From the NCBI RefSeq assembly GCF_039614715.1, contig NZ_CP154857.1, positions 2,790,001 through 2,854,000 on the forward strand: DNA of 64,000 nt, read 5' to 3'. The notes beneath the pieces were generated by a model. It was not told where the DNA came from and did no database searches. It saw only the letters and a program-made list of their open reading frames with translations. Origin of the DNA: Microbacterium sp. AZCO (lineage in GTDB: Bacteria > Actinomycetota > Actinomycetes > Actinomycetales > Microbacteriaceae). Made by a program: the position numbers and the translations under genes. Positions 33,822 through 42,894 of the stretch are shown here, one piece after another; position 1 is the first letter of the stretch, and every line of letters begins with the position of its first letter.

Positions 33822-34970
33822 ATGAAGGCGATGGTGTACCGAGGTCCCTACAAGGTGCGTGTGGAGGAGAAGCCGGAGCCCCGCATCCTCCACCCCAACG
33901 ACGCGATCGTGCGGGTCGAGCTCGCCGCGATCTGCGGCTCCGACCTGCACCTGTACCACGGCATGATGCCCGACCTGCGGATCGGCCACACGTTCGGGCA
34001 CGAGTTCATCGGCCGCGTGGTCGAGGTGGGCTCGTCCGTCCGATCGCTCACGCGCGGCGACCGGGTGATGGTGCCCTTCAACATCTACTGCGGCTCGTGC
34101 TTCTTCTGCGCCCGGGGCCTGTACAGCAACTGCCACAACGTCAATCCGAACGCCACGGCGATCGGCGGCATCTACGGCTACTCGCACTCGACCGGCGGCT
34201 ACGACGGCGGCCAGGCCGAGTTCGTGCGCGTGCCGTTCGCCGACGTGGGCCCCACCGTCATCCCGCCGTGGATGGACGACGAGGACGCCCTCTTGCTCAC
34301 CGACGCCTTCTCGACCGGCTACTTCGGGGCGCAGCTCGGCGACATCGCGGAGGGAGACACCGTCGTGGTCTTCGGCGCGGGTCCGGTGGGACTGGCGGCG
34401 GCTCGATCGGCATGGCTCATGGGCGCGGGGAGGGTCATCGTGATCGACCATCTCGACTACCGCCTCGAGAAGGCGAAGGAGTTCGCCTTCGCCGAAACCC
34501 ACAGCTTCACCGAGAACCCCGACGTCGTGCTGCTGCTCAAGCGGATCACGGGCGGGCTCGGCGCCGACGTCGCGATCGACGCCGTGGGCGCGGAAGCCGA
34601 CGGCGCGGTGTTCCAGCACATCACCGCGGCCAAGCTCAAGCTGCAGGGCGGCTCGCCCGTCGCTCTCAACTGGGCGATCGACTCGGTGCGCAAAGGCGGC
34701 AACATCTCGGTCATGGGGGCGTACGGTCCGCTCTTCAGCGCCGTGAAGTTCGGCGATGCCATGAACAAGGGGCTGACGATCCGCACCAACCAGGCTCCCG
34801 TGAAGCGCCAGTGGCCCCGCCTCTTCGAGCACATCCAGGCGGGATACCTGAGCCCGCGCGACCTCATCACGCACCGCATCCCCCTCGACGAGATCGCCGA
34901 GGGCTATCACGTGTTCTCCGCGAAGCTCGACGACTGCATCAAGGTCGTCGTGCGACCGCCGGCGGCCTGA
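33822..34970 (+). CDS. Zinc-dependent alcohol dehydrogenase (MDR family)
   Basis: A 382-residue medium-chain dehydrogenase close to the glutathione-independent formaldehyde dehydrogenase-like group. Catalytic zinc ligands Cys38 (CGSD) and His60-Glu61 (GHEF), structural zinc Cys90, 93, 96 and 104 (CGSCFFCARGLYSNC), and the GAGPVG NAD loop are intact. GGAGGAGG precedes the ATG. The 229-base region upstream holds the doxX terminator and presumably the promoter. It is followed 16 bases later by a conserved hypothetical protein that is probably co-transcribed. Confidence 0.92.
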   Translation: MKAMVYRGPYKVRVEEKPEPRILHPNDAIVRVELAAICGSDLHLYHGMMPDLRIGHTFGHEFIGRVVEVGSSVRSLTRGDRVMVPFNIYCGSCFFCARGLYSNCHNVNPNATAIGGIYGYSHSTGGYDGGQAEFVRVPFADVGPTVIPPWMDDEDALLLTDAFSTGYFGAQLGDIAEGDTVVVFGAGPVGLAAARSAWLMGAGRVIVIDHLDYRLEKAKEFAFAETHSFTENPDVVLLLKRITGGLGADVAIDAVGAEADGAVFQHITAAKLKLQGGSPVALNWAIDSVRKGGNISVMGAYGPLFSAVKFGDAMNKGLTIRTNQAPVKRQWPRLFEHIQAGYLSPRDLITHRIPLDEIAEGYHVFSAKLDDCIKVVVRPPAA

Positions 34971-34986
34971 ACCGAGAGGAAGAGCC

Positions 34987-35553
34987 ATGCCCTACACGGC
35001 CGACAAGCCCCCGCTTCCCGAGACGACCGAGCAGCTGCGCGCCCGCATCCCGGGGTGGGGCGCCGATCTCGACCCCGCCGATCGCCCCTCGTACCCGAAG
35101 GAGCGCTTCGCCCCCGACGAGACCGGCGCGCATTGGGACTTCCCCGAGCGCCAGCCCGATCCCGGCCGCCGCGAGCGGTCCATCGAGCACACGTCTCTCA
35201 CGCCCGTTTTCGGCACCGCTCAGCCGCTGCACGGCGTGTCGGGGCTCATCCGCCGCCTCGCCTACGAGCGGTACAGCGAGGGCACGACGCTGCACTGGAT
35301 GCTGCTGATCGTCGGCGACCGCGTCGAGGCGATCGGCGCGCACGTGCGCTCCGTCGCGTCGCTGCGACCGGACAACCCCCTCACGGAGACCGGCATCCTC
35401 GGTGAACGCGGGCACCGACCGCTCTCGTCACGGTTCGGGCGCGGCCGGGCAGACCTGAAGCACATGTGGATCGATCCGCTGCTCGTCGCCGGTCCGTGGG
35501 TGCTCACGGGGGTCGTCGGAGTGCTCGCGGCACGTCGGCTGCTGCGCCGCTGA
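34987..35553 (+). CDS. Conserved hypothetical protein with C-terminal membrane anchor
   Basis: A 188-residue protein I do not recognise by function. The N-terminal ~150 residues are polar (PGWGADLDPADRPSYPKE, HWDFPERQPDPGRRER), followed by LLVAGPWVLTGVVGVLAA, one C-terminal membrane helix ending in RRLLRR (positive-inside). It seems co-transcribed with the alcohol dehydrogenase (GAGAGGAAGAG ribosome site). A membrane-tethered partner of that enzyme is a guess. Confidence 0.8.
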   Translation: MPYTADKPPLPETTEQLRARIPGWGADLDPADRPSYPKERFAPDETGAHWDFPERQPDPGRRERSIEHTSLTPVFGTAQPLHGVSGLIRRLAYERYSEGTTLHWMLLIVGDRVEAIGAHVRSVASLRPDNPLTETGILGERGHRPLSSRFGRGRADLKHMWIDPLLVAGPWVLTGVVGVLAARRLLRR

Positions 35554-35680
35554 CCACCGCCCGCGCTCTGCGCACACGGGATGCCGCATTCGCGTACGGG
35601 ACAGCGTCGCCGGTGCGTTGCGCCGGTTAGATGAACCTGCTGGTGGACCCCGGTGGCTGAGGGGTCGGAGCGGGAGTGAC

Positions 35681-36004
35681 ATGGGCAAGTTCCAGTACGA
35701 GGACACGGTGCGGGTGGACTTCGACGACCGGCTGCTGGCCCATCTGCAGACGGTCATCGGCATGAAGCTCCGCCGCAGCGAGTCGTTCTACTTCACGTGG
35801 CGGGAGAGCCTCGACCTCGGTGGCGGCCGCACGTCGGTCTGGCTGCACTCGCGCGCGGCGCTCGTCTTCAAGTTCCACGGCAGTCGCACTCCCCGGCTCA
35901 ACCGCACCTGGCTCGACGCGCTCATGCACACCGCCAACTCGCCGAGCGGCCTGTACATCGTCCCGGAGCCCCCGGAGAACGGGAACGCGACCCCTGACAT
36001 CTGA
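35681..36004 (+). CDS. Small DUF7882-like hypothetical protein
   Basis: A 107-residue cytoplasmic protein (MGKFQYEDTVRVDFDDRLLA, then FYFTWRESLDLGGGRTSVWL). Homologues are widespread in Microbacteriaceae and often mislabelled ATP-dependent DNA ligase because they resemble a short C-terminal region of some ligases; it contains no ligase catalytic motif. ATG at 35681 with GGGAG upstream. No operon partner. Confidence 0.82.
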   Translation: MGKFQYEDTVRVDFDDRLLAHLQTVIGMKLRRSESFYFTWRESLDLGGGRTSVWLHSRAALVFKFHGSRTPRLNRTWLDALMHTANSPSGLYIVPEPPENGNATPDI

Positions 36005-36077
36005 ACCCGACCCCGCGCACGGCCTCGTAAAATATCAAGGACCCCTCGCATTCACCGGTCTGCCCGACAAGGCGAGG

Positions 36078-37022
36078 ATGATGGACAGCCCCTATTCGCG
36101 GCGCATGGAGCGCACAACCGACATCGAGGAAGCGCGACGCTCCATGGGCGACGTCTATCGCACGCCGATGGCTCTCACCGCCGATCCGACCCGGGACTTC
36201 CGGTTCGAGATGGCGCTCGCGTCCGAGGGCGGCTTCGCCGCTGCGGCGCTGCGCTTCGGCGCTGCCTGCCGGTCGGGCACCAACTCCTTCCCGGATGTGA
36301 TGGTCGCCCACGCGCCCTCGGGGCGTCACCGCTGGCGCGTCGGAAACGAGTCGGGCCAGGGTTCGGTGCCGTTCATCGTGCCGCCCGACCGGGAGATGCG
36401 CGTCGAGTTCAGCAGCTCGCACATCCGCACCGTCGGCATCGACCCCGCGCTGCTGCGCCACGTCGCGCACTCCGTGACCGGCGTGGAGGCGGGGGCGTTC
36501 CGGCTCGACGGCGTGAACACCGACGCCCGTCATCACTCCCTCGTGGCGGAGGCGCTCCGCTACGTCGAGGCGACGCTGGTGGGCAACCCCGCGCTCCGCG
36601 ACACGCCGCTCGTGCGGGCGCAGATCGTGCACCAGACGATCATCGCGATCCTCACGGCATACCCGATCCTCCCGATGAGCACGCCGCGCAGCGACACCAC
36701 ACCTCGAGCGGTGCGGCGCGCGATCGCCTTCATGGAGGAACACGCGCGCGAGCCCATCACGATGGCCGACGTCGCCGTCGCCGCGGGCGTCTCGACGCGC
36801 GCGCTCCAGTCGGCGTTCCAGCGCCAGTTCGAGACGACGCCGTCGCACTATCTGCGGCGGCTGCGGCTTCGCGCCGTGCACGCCGAGCTGCGCGAGGGCT
36901 TCGGGCCGAAGTCGTCGGTGCGCGAGATCGCGCAGCGCTGGGGGTTCGTCCACGCCGGACGCTTCGCCCGCCTGTACGCCGAAGAGTACGGCGAGCGCCC
37001 GTCCGACACGCTGCGCCGCTGA
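36078..37022 (+). CDS. AraC-family transcriptional regulator
   Basis: About 314 residues: a cupin-like N-terminal sensor part and a C-terminal AraC double helix-turn-helix (about 210-312; ITMADVAVAAGVSTRALQSAFQRQF is split across the first HTH, RFARLYAEEYGERPSDTLRR ends the second). The N-terminal half resembles the AraC_binding_2 (ripR/CbdR-like) group. A TAAAAT at 36028-36033 is a possible -10. Several Met codons are near the start (36078, 36081, 36105); I take the first. The target is unknown. Confidence 0.88.
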   Translation: MMDSPYSRRMERTTDIEEARRSMGDVYRTPMALTADPTRDFRFEMALASEGGFAAAALRFGAACRSGTNSFPDVMVAHAPSGRHRWRVGNESGQGSVPFIVPPDREMRVEFSSSHIRTVGIDPALLRHVAHSVTGVEAGAFRLDGVNTDARHHSLVAEALRYVEATLVGNPALRDTPLVRAQIVHQTIIAILTAYPILPMSTPRSDTTPRAVRRAIAFMEEHAREPITMADVAVAAGVSTRALQSAFQRQFETTPSHYLRRLRLRAVHAELREGFGPKSSVREIAQRWGFVHAGRFARLYAEEYGERPSDTLRR

Positions 37023-37067
37023 GTCCCGCCGGACGAGCGCCCACCCGCCGCGCGGGCTGAGCCGGCG

Positions 37068-38714
37068 TCACCGGAGCGCGAGTCCGGCTTCCGGGCTGAA
37101 CGCCGCGAGGAAGCGGTCACGGAAGGCATCCATCGGCCAGACGGGAGCGTCCGACGAAGGCCGCACCCCGGCATCCCATCCCCATCCGGCGATGCGCGCG
37201 AAGACGCCGGGATCCTTCGCGATGACCGTGACGGGCACGTCGTGGTTCGCGCGGGCGCCGCTCACGACGCGCGCCGCCTGGTGGTCGCCGAGCACCACGA
37301 GCACGAGGTCGTCGGTGCCGCACGTCTCGAGGAACGAGAACAGGGCGCCCAGCGTGTACCGCACCGACTGGCCGTAGAGCTGCCGCACGCGCGCGGGATC
37401 CTGCCAGGCGACGACGGGCGGCTCGCCCGCGGCGGCCTGGGCGGCGAACAGCGATCCGTCGCCGAGGTCGCTCCACGGCACGAGGCTCGGCAGCGGCGTC
37501 CATGGGGTGTGCGACGAGACGAAGTCGATCTCGGCCATGAGCGGCGCGTGCCCGGGCGTGAGCTCGCGGTCGTGGAACGCCTGCCACGTGAACTGATCGG
37601 GCACGCGGGCGTAGCTGAAGGCCGGCCCGCGGTACCCGAGGTTCCGCGAGTCGAGCACCTCGTCGTAGCGGTAGAAGGATGTGCCGACGGCCCACGGCTC
37701 CTTGTTGGAGGGGACGACGTCGACCGTGCGCCAGCCGGCGTCGCCGAACGCTCGCGCGAGGGTGAGCCGGTCGGTCGTCGTGAGCTGGTCGTACTTCTGC
37801 TGGGAGTCGATCCACACGCCGCTCTGGAGGGTGGAGTGCGCGAGCCAGCTGACCCCGCCGAACGTCGGCGAGCGGAGGTAGGCGCTCTCGGCCGTGAACC
37901 CGGCACGGTCGAGCGCGGCCTGCCCGTCGGCGAGCGCGCGGTCGACACCCGGCGAGAACGACGACCCCTCGATGGCCGAGCGTCCGTAGCTTTCGAGGAA
38001 CGCGAAGACGACGGTCTTCCCCTGCAACGCCGTCAGGAGGGACGAGGGCGGGAGGGATGCCGCAGCATCGGTCCGCAGCGCGCGCTGGAACGCGCGTTGC
38101 GCCTGCACGCTCTCGACCGCCCGCGATGACGTCGCGGCGATCGCGCCCGCGGCGTCCGCCGAGGCGAGCGGAACGCCGGGAACCGCGTGCACGCCCAGGA
38201 CGGCCGCGACGATCCAGGCCGTCGCGATCGTCGCTACCGCGACCCGTCCGCGGCGGCCGGAGTCGCGCGCCGCCCGGCCGACGCGCAGCGCGGCGGCGGC
38301 GATCCCCGTCCCGAGCGCGATGAGCAGCGCGGCGAGCGCGAGCACGACGGCGACGGCTCCGGCGGGGGTGATCGCGTCGGCGACCACCCCGACGGCAGCG
38401 ACGAGCTGCGGCGCGTCGTCCGCGGCGCTGAAGGGTCGGTCGACCGTCGTGCGGAACGCGAGGTCGAGTGCCCCGAGCACGATCGCTGCGACGACGAGGG
38501 CGCCGAAGACGGCGGCGACGGCGATGCGCGCCCGGCGCGCGGGGATCGCGAGGAGGAGCAGCACGACGGCGATCGCCTCGACGGGGAGCCCTGCCACCGC
38601 CGCGGGCGAACCCGCCGACAGCGCACCGGGCACGAGGGGCGCCACGGCGAGCGTCGCGAGCGCGGCGACCGTCGCGAGCCGCGAACCTGGAGGCCGAGGC
38701 TCGTCGTCGATCAC
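37068..38714 (-). CDS. Sulfatase/LtaS-like membrane phosphotransferase or phosphohydrolase
   Basis: A 548-residue protein with four to five N-terminal transmembrane helices (about 15-165) and an extracytoplasmic alkaline phosphatase-superfamily domain. FAFLESYGRSAIEG carries the metal-binding Glu, SPTFGGVSW is at the position of the LtaS nucleophile Thr, and SSHTPW and VLGDHQAA supply later metal ligands. The LtaS-type architecture suggests transfer or removal of a glycerophosphate, phosphoethanolamine or similar group outside the membrane. It is the last gene of a seven-gene minus-strand operon with a phosphatidyltransferase opposite. GTG start with GGAG seven bases upstream. Confidence 0.85.
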   Translation of the reverse strand: MIDDEPRPPGSRLATVAALATLAVAPLVPGALSAGSPAAVAGLPVEAIAVVLLLLAIPARRARIAVAAVFGALVVAAIVLGALDLAFRTTVDRPFSAADDAPQLVAAVGVVADAITPAGAVAVVLALAALLIALGTGIAAAALRVGRAARDSGRRGRVAVATIATAWIVAAVLGVHAVPGVPLASADAAGAIAATSSRAVESVQAQRAFQRALRTDAAASLPPSSLLTALQGKTVVFAFLESYGRSAIEGSSFSPGVDRALADGQAALDRAGFTAESAYLRSPTFGGVSWLAHSTLQSGVWIDSQQKYDQLTTTDRLTLARAFGDAGWRTVDVVPSNKEPWAVGTSFYRYDEVLDSRNLGYRGPAFSYARVPDQFTWQAFHDRELTPGHAPLMAEIDFVSSHTPWTPLPSLVPWSDLGDGSLFAAQAAAGEPPVVAWQDPARVRQLYGQSVRYTLGALFSFLETCGTDDLVLVVLGDHQAARVVSGARANHDVPVTVIAKDPGVFARIAGWGWDAGVRPSSDAPVWPMDAFRDRFLAAFSPEAGLALR

Positions 38715-38725
38715 CGCCGGCTCCG

Positions 38726-39583
38726 CTAGGAGTGCGCGGGCAGACGCCCCGACGCGTCCGCGCTCGCCGCGGCGCCCGCGCCCGTCGCGGCCTCGGCGGC
38801 CGTCGCGACGTCGGCGCCCGTCGCGACGCCAGCGCCCGCGCGGGCCCCGGAGTCGGCGTCAGCGCCGGCCGTCGCATCCGCCCCACTCTCGCGGCCCGTG
38901 TCAGGGCACCGGTCGGACAAGGCGTAGCGCAGCAGCACGACGTCGCCGATCTGCCGCGTGTCGGCGAGGCGGGCGCGGTGGTTCGACGTCCAGGGGAAGG
39001 CGCCGGGCTCGACGAACCGCGGCGCGCGCGACTCGCCGACGAAGAACGGCGCGACGACGAGCTGCAGCTCGTCGGCGAGCTCCTCCCGGAGGAACTGCGT
39101 GTGCAGGTGTCCCCCGCCCTCGACCATGAGCCGGCCGATGCCGCGCTGCTCGAGGTCGTCGAGCACGGCGCCCATCGTGACGCGGGGACCGATGCCGACG
39201 ATCGTCGCGAGTCCGCCCAGCACGCGCGAGATGCGGGCGGCCCTGGGCGCGGGGCAGTACACGAGCTTCTCCGCATCCCCTGCCGTGAAGAAGGAGGATT
39301 CGGGTGAGAGCTCACCCGTCTCGGTGATCGTGACCTTGGCGGGCGACGGCGGCTTGCCCTCGGCCCGACGCAGCAGGCGGCGCTCCTCGCTGCGCACGAG
39401 CAGACGCGGGTCGTCGCGACGCACCGTCGAGGCGCCCACCATGATCGCGTCGCTCTCGGCACGCAGCTGGTCGACGCGGTCGAAGTCGGCGGCGTTCGAC
39501 ATCGCGAGCCTGCAGGGCGCGGCGCTGTCGAGGTATCCGTCGAGCGACATCGCGCAGCTGAGGGTGACGTAGGGCCTGGTCAT
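38726..39583 (-). CDS. RibD C-terminal-type pyrimidine reductase
   Basis: A 285-residue protein. Residues about 1-230 form a dihydrofolate reductase-fold RibD_C domain (RPYVTLSCAMSLDGYLD, IMVGASTVRRDDPRLL, LMVEGGGHLHTQFL), as in enzymes that reduce 2,5-diamino-6-ribosylaminopyrimidinone 5'-phosphate. There is no deaminase domain. The last ~50 residues are a low-complexity Ala/Gly/Asp/Thr tail, probably disordered. It overlaps the upstream gene by ATGA. With a PTPS-like protein three genes upstream it suggests pteridine or deazapurine chemistry (inference). Confidence 0.86.
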   Translation of the reverse strand: MTRPYVTLSCAMSLDGYLDSAAPCRLAMSNAADFDRVDQLRAESDAIMVGASTVRRDDPRLLVRSEERRLLRRAEGKPPSPAKVTITETGELSPESSFFTAGDAEKLVYCPAPRAARISRVLGGLATIVGIGPRVTMGAVLDDLEQRGIGRLMVEGGGHLHTQFLREELADELQLVVAPFFVGESRAPRFVEPGAFPWTSNHRARLADTRQIGDVVLLRYALSDRCPDTGRESGADATAGADADSGARAGAGVATGADVATAAEAATGAGAAASADASGRLPAHS

Positions 39584-40671
39584 GGCGACGACTCCTTGCC
39601 GGGAAGGGCGAGGGGACGAGGATCCGCCACGGCGTGACGGAGGGGAGCGGATGCCGCGGCCGGCGGTCGGCCGGGATCGAGGGCGGCGGCGGGCGAGACG
39701 GCGCGGGCGCACGGCGCCGCCCGGCGGCCGGCACCCGCCGGGGCCCGCCGGCTCAGAGCGGCGGCGGCCACGACGACGGCACCGGGTGCGACGGCGATCA
39801 TCGCGAGGACGCCGTACGCGGTGGATGCTGCGACCCCCGTCGCCGATCCGATACCGACGGCGGCGGCCGCCCAGCCCGCGGCTCCTTCGCGCGGACCCCA
39901 CCCACCCGCGTTGAGCGGGATCGCGGCGGCGAGCACAGTGACGACGCCGAGGGCCGCCGTGCGAGGCGAGACCTCCAGCCCGACGGCGATGCAGGCCACG
40001 ACGAACGTCGCGACATGGCACGCGACGACGACGATGGATGCCGCGACGACGCCCGCGACGACCCGGCCCGATGACAGCGCTCCGCGCAGGAGCGCGAGCT
40101 CCCGCCGCAGCGCGGAGCGCGCGCGAAGGCTCGCCGCCGCGGCGACCGAGAGCGCGACGCAGGCGACGACGACGGCGAGCAGCACGACGCCCACAGCGGG
40201 AGCGTAGGCCGCGAGGCCGAGCACCGCCAGTACCCCCGCGGCGAGGACGAGCTGCACCACCTGGCCGGCGACCCGTTCGGTCGCGACGGCTCGCGACGCG
40301 TTGGCGACGTGGCCGGCGCTGCGCCCGTGGGCGACGGCGCGGTGCACGTCACCGACGACGCCGCCCGGCAGCACGGTGTTGAGGAACTGCGAGCGATAGT
40401 AGGCGGCGACCGCTTCGCCCTGCCCGATCGGCACGTCGAGCCCGCGCGCGATGAGTCGCCAGCGCCACGCGGCGGCCGAGGTGGCGAGGGCGGCGAGCGC
40501 GAGCGCCGCCGCGACGGCGGGCGCCGAGACGGCGCCGAGACCGCGGAGGAACGGCTCCGCCCCCGCCTGCACCGCGATCGCGACCAGGATGCCGAGGCCC
40601 AGCGCGGCCTTGGCGATCGCGCGGAAGCGCGGCGAGGAGAGACCAACGCGGAGGGCCGTGGCCCTGCTCAT
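39580..40671 (-). CDS. UPF0104/LPG-synthase-type integral membrane protein
   Basis: A 363-residue protein with about eight transmembrane helices. The conserved block YYRSQFLNTVLPGGVVGDVHRA and the later AIPLNAGGWGPREGAAGWA are typical of the lysyl_phosphatidylglycerol synthase transmembrane family (Pfam LPG_synthase_TM), members of which flip or help transfer lipid-linked groups. No cytosolic aminoacyltransferase domain is attached, so a flippase-like role is more likely. The tail after ~320 is Pro/Ala-rich. Confidence 0.85.
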   Translation of the reverse strand: MSRATALRVGLSSPRFRAIAKAALGLGILVAIAVQAGAEPFLRGLGAVSAPAVAAALALAALATSAAAWRWRLIARGLDVPIGQGEAVAAYYRSQFLNTVLPGGVVGDVHRAVAHGRSAGHVANASRAVATERVAGQVVQLVLAAGVLAVLGLAAYAPAVGVVLLAVVVACVALSVAAAASLRARSALRRELALLRGALSSGRVVAGVVAASIVVVACHVATFVVACIAVGLEVSPRTAALGVVTVLAAAIPLNAGGWGPREGAAGWAAAAVGIGSATGVAASTAYGVLAMIAVAPGAVVVAAAALSRRAPAGAGRRAAPCARAVSPAAALDPGRPPAAASAPLRHAVADPRPLALPGKESSP

Positions 40672-41480
40672 CGGGGTCTCGCGAAGAGGTCGGCGTGGTG
40701 CACCACGACGCGCAGCTCGCCGCGCGCGAGCTGGCGCATGCGGGTGTGGAAGTACTCGTGGCCCCACTCGAGCAGCGCGGGCCGCTGCTCGACGGCGGCC
40801 GACACCCAGCCCTCGAGCCACTCCGCGGTGAGCGCCGCGTCCGACGATCCGAGGCGCCAGGCGGTCCCGGCGACGCGCACGACCCATCCCGCGCGGCGGA
40901 AGGCGTCGGCGGCGAACGTCACGGCGTCGGGGCCGAGCAGCGCGCGGTCCTCCGCGGTACGGCGCTGGTGGTCGTTGAAGGCCTCCTGGAACACCCGGTC
41001 GCCGGGGTCGGCGGGTTCGAGCCGCACGCGCCCGATGACGCTGAGGCTCAGGAGGGCGGGCGCGCCGGCGGCGACGCACGCCTCGACGATCGCCTGCACC
41101 TCGTCGCGCGTGAGCACGTCGAGCAGGGCCGACGCGGTCACGAGCGATGCGCCCCCGATGTCGTCGGAGCTCAGATGCTCGACGTGCTCGACGCTCGTCT
41201 CGACGGAGACCGGCTCGCCAGCGGCATCCATCGCCGACTCGGCCGCCGCGCGCTCGAGGAGGTCGGGATTCCAGTCGTGCAGCACCCAGGTCTGCGGTCC
41301 GGGCAGGTAGGGCGCGAGCCACCGCATCATCGACCCCGTGCCGCTGCCGAGGTCGTGCACCACGACGGGCTCACTCACGAACCGGGCCGCCGCGCGGGCG
41401 AGCCGGCGCGAGCGCGACCGGGCGTCGGCGGCTTCGCGGAGCGTGAGCCACTCCGCCGAGACGAGGATCACATCGGTCAT
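40668..41480 (-). CDS. Class I SAM-dependent methyltransferase
   Basis: A 270-residue Rossmann methyltransferase. The SAM-binding motif I is VVHDLGSGTGSMMRWLAPYL (about 39-58), followed by the acidic HDWNPDLLERA loop and SLVTASALLDVLTRDE (motif IV region). Substrate unknown. It overlaps the membrane protein and glycosyltransferase genes by 4 bases each and is presumably a tailoring enzyme of the same product. Confidence 0.88.
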   Translation of the reverse strand: MTDVILVSAEWLTLREAADARSRSRRLARAAARFVSEPVVVHDLGSGTGSMMRWLAPYLPGPQTWVLHDWNPDLLERAAAESAMDAAGEPVSVETSVEHVEHLSSDDIGGASLVTASALLDVLTRDEVQAIVEACVAAGAPALLSLSVIGRVRLEPADPGDRVFQEAFNDHQRRTAEDRALLGPDAVTFAADAFRRAGWVVRVAGTAWRLGSSDAALTAEWLEGWVSAAVEQRPALLEWGHEYFHTRMRQLARGELRVVVHHADLFARPR

Positions 41481-42502
41481 CGCACAGCCTCCAGAGCTTC
41501 GGCGACGCGCGCCGCCGTGTCGGTCCAGCTCGTCCGCACCCCGCGGGAGCGGCGCGCCTCGCCCGTGAGCCGGTCGCGGAGGGCGGGGTCGTGGATCCAG
41601 CGCGCGAGCGCATCCCGGAGCGCGGCGGGGTCGCCGGGCGGCACGAGCACGGCCGCACCGCTGGGCGCGACGGCCTCCGGGATGCCCCCCACGTCGCTCG
41701 CGATGACCGGGATGCCGCGGCCGAGCGCGTCGGCGATCGCCATGCCGTAGCTCTCCACGAGCGACGGCGCGACGAGCAGGTCGGCGTCGCGGTACGCGCC
41801 CTCGAGCCCGTCGCGGGCGAGGGCGCCCGGCATCCGCACCCGCTCGGCGAGCCCGGCGGCGTGCGCGAGTTCGCCCACGAGGTCGGCGTACGCGGGGTCG
41901 GCGTCGAGCGACCCGGCGATCGTGCACGTCCACGACGGCTCGCCCCGCAGCCCCGCGAGCGCCTCGACGAGCACGTCCTGGCCCTTGTGCGCCGCGACGA
42001 CGCCCACGCAGAGGAGCGCCATGCCGTGCGGCGTTCCGACGGCGGGGGTGGCTCGGTCGGCACCGGGGGTGGCGACGAAGACGCGGTCGGGCGCGACGAG
42101 CCCGCGCCGCACGAGCTCGTCGCGCGTCCACGCACTCGTGGTCACGACCGCGTGCGCGGCGCGCAGCGCGCGATGCTCTCCGTCGACGGTGTCGAGGTCG
42201 GCGTCGGCGAAGGCCGCCGACACCATGTGCGCCAGCACGACGACGCGCGCCCGACGCGCGAGCGCCTCCACCGCGCCCGGCGACCGGCCCGCGACCAGGC
42301 CGTCGATGAGGACGAGCCCGCCGGCGGGGAGCCGGGCGAAGACGTCGGACGCGGCATCCGGATCCGCCGGCGTGAGCCGCACGGCCCACCCGAGCGTCTG
42401 GAGGCCGTCGCGCACCCGCAGGTCGCACACGTTGCCACCGCTCACCCGTGCGGGATCGTCGACCCCCTCGGGGACGACGAAGTGCACGACGCGGGTGCTC
42501 AC
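41477..42502 (-). CDS. GT4-type glycosyltransferase
   Basis: A 341-residue GT-B enzyme. The C-terminal nucleotide-sugar domain shows [18 protein letters not shown] and the donor motif [17 protein letters not shown] with the usual EX7E changed to EX7D. The N-terminal acceptor domain is shorter than average ([15 protein letters not shown]). GTG start overlaps the PTPS-like gene (GTGA). It would add a sugar to a lipid or small-molecule acceptor made by the cluster. Confidence 0.88.
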   Translation of the reverse strand: MSTRVVHFVVPEGVDDPARVSGGNVCDLRVRDGLQTLGWAVRLTPADPDAASDVFARLPAGGLVLIDGLVAGRSPGAVEALARRARVVVLAHMVSAAFADADLDTVDGEHRALRAAHAVVTTSAWTRDELVRRGLVAPDRVFVATPGADRATPAVGTPHGMALLCVGVVAAHKGQDVLVEALAGLRGEPSWTCTIAGSLDADPAYADLVGELAHAAGLAERVRMPGALARDGLEGAYRDADLLVAPSLVESYGMAIADALGRGIPVIASDVGGIPEAVAPSGAAVLVPPGDPAALRDALARWIHDPALRDRLTGEARRSRGVRTSWTDTAARVAEALEAVR

Positions 42503-42894
42503 AGCGACACCTCGTACGACGCCCACGCGATGTGCGACTCGTGCAGGGTGACGGCGATGCCGGTGAGATCGGCGCCGCCGAGGCCTCCGTCCCGGGCGGC
42601 GTCGACGAGCCGCTCGGCGACGAACGAGCACAGCCGCTCGGTCGTCGTGTTGACGCCCTGGAACGCCGGTTCATCGTCGAGATTGCGGTACGACAGCGAC
42701 GAGAGGATCTCGCGCAGCGCCTCCGACGCACGGCCGATGTCGACGACGACGCCGTCTGCGTGCAGCTCGGCGGCCCGGAAGGTCGCATCGACGACGAACG
42801 TGGCGCCGTGGAGGTTCTGGGCGGGCCCGAACGCCTCGCCCGTGAAGCTGTGGGCGATCATCATGTGATCGCGCACCGTCAGCGAATAGGTCAT
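42499..42894 (-). CDS. Degenerate 6-pyruvoyltetrahydropterin synthase/QueD-like protein
   Basis: A 131-residue T-fold protein. The first zinc His is at 15 (MIAHSF) and the second at 29 (NLHGATF), but the third ligand of the usual HGH is Ala31, and the catalytic Cys that normally precedes HGH is replaced (PAQN). The C-terminal Glu region is present ([13 protein letters not shown]). It probably has a changed reaction or a binding role. It is embedded between a zinc-less dehydrogenase and a glycosyltransferase with 1-4 base overlaps, which argues against a housekeeping queuosine or folate role. Confidence 0.84.
   Translation of the reverse strand: MTYSLTVRDHMMIAHSFTGEAFGPAQNLHGATFVVDATFRAAELHADGVVVDIGRASEALREILSSLSYRNLDDEPAFQGVNTTTERLCSFVAERLVDAARDGGLGGADLTGIAVTLHESHIAWASYEVSL

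Noticed and set aside
35681..36004. ATP-dependent DNA ligase
   Set aside because: 107 residues with no KxDGxR-type adenylation motif; the label is a propagated mis-annotation of this small family.
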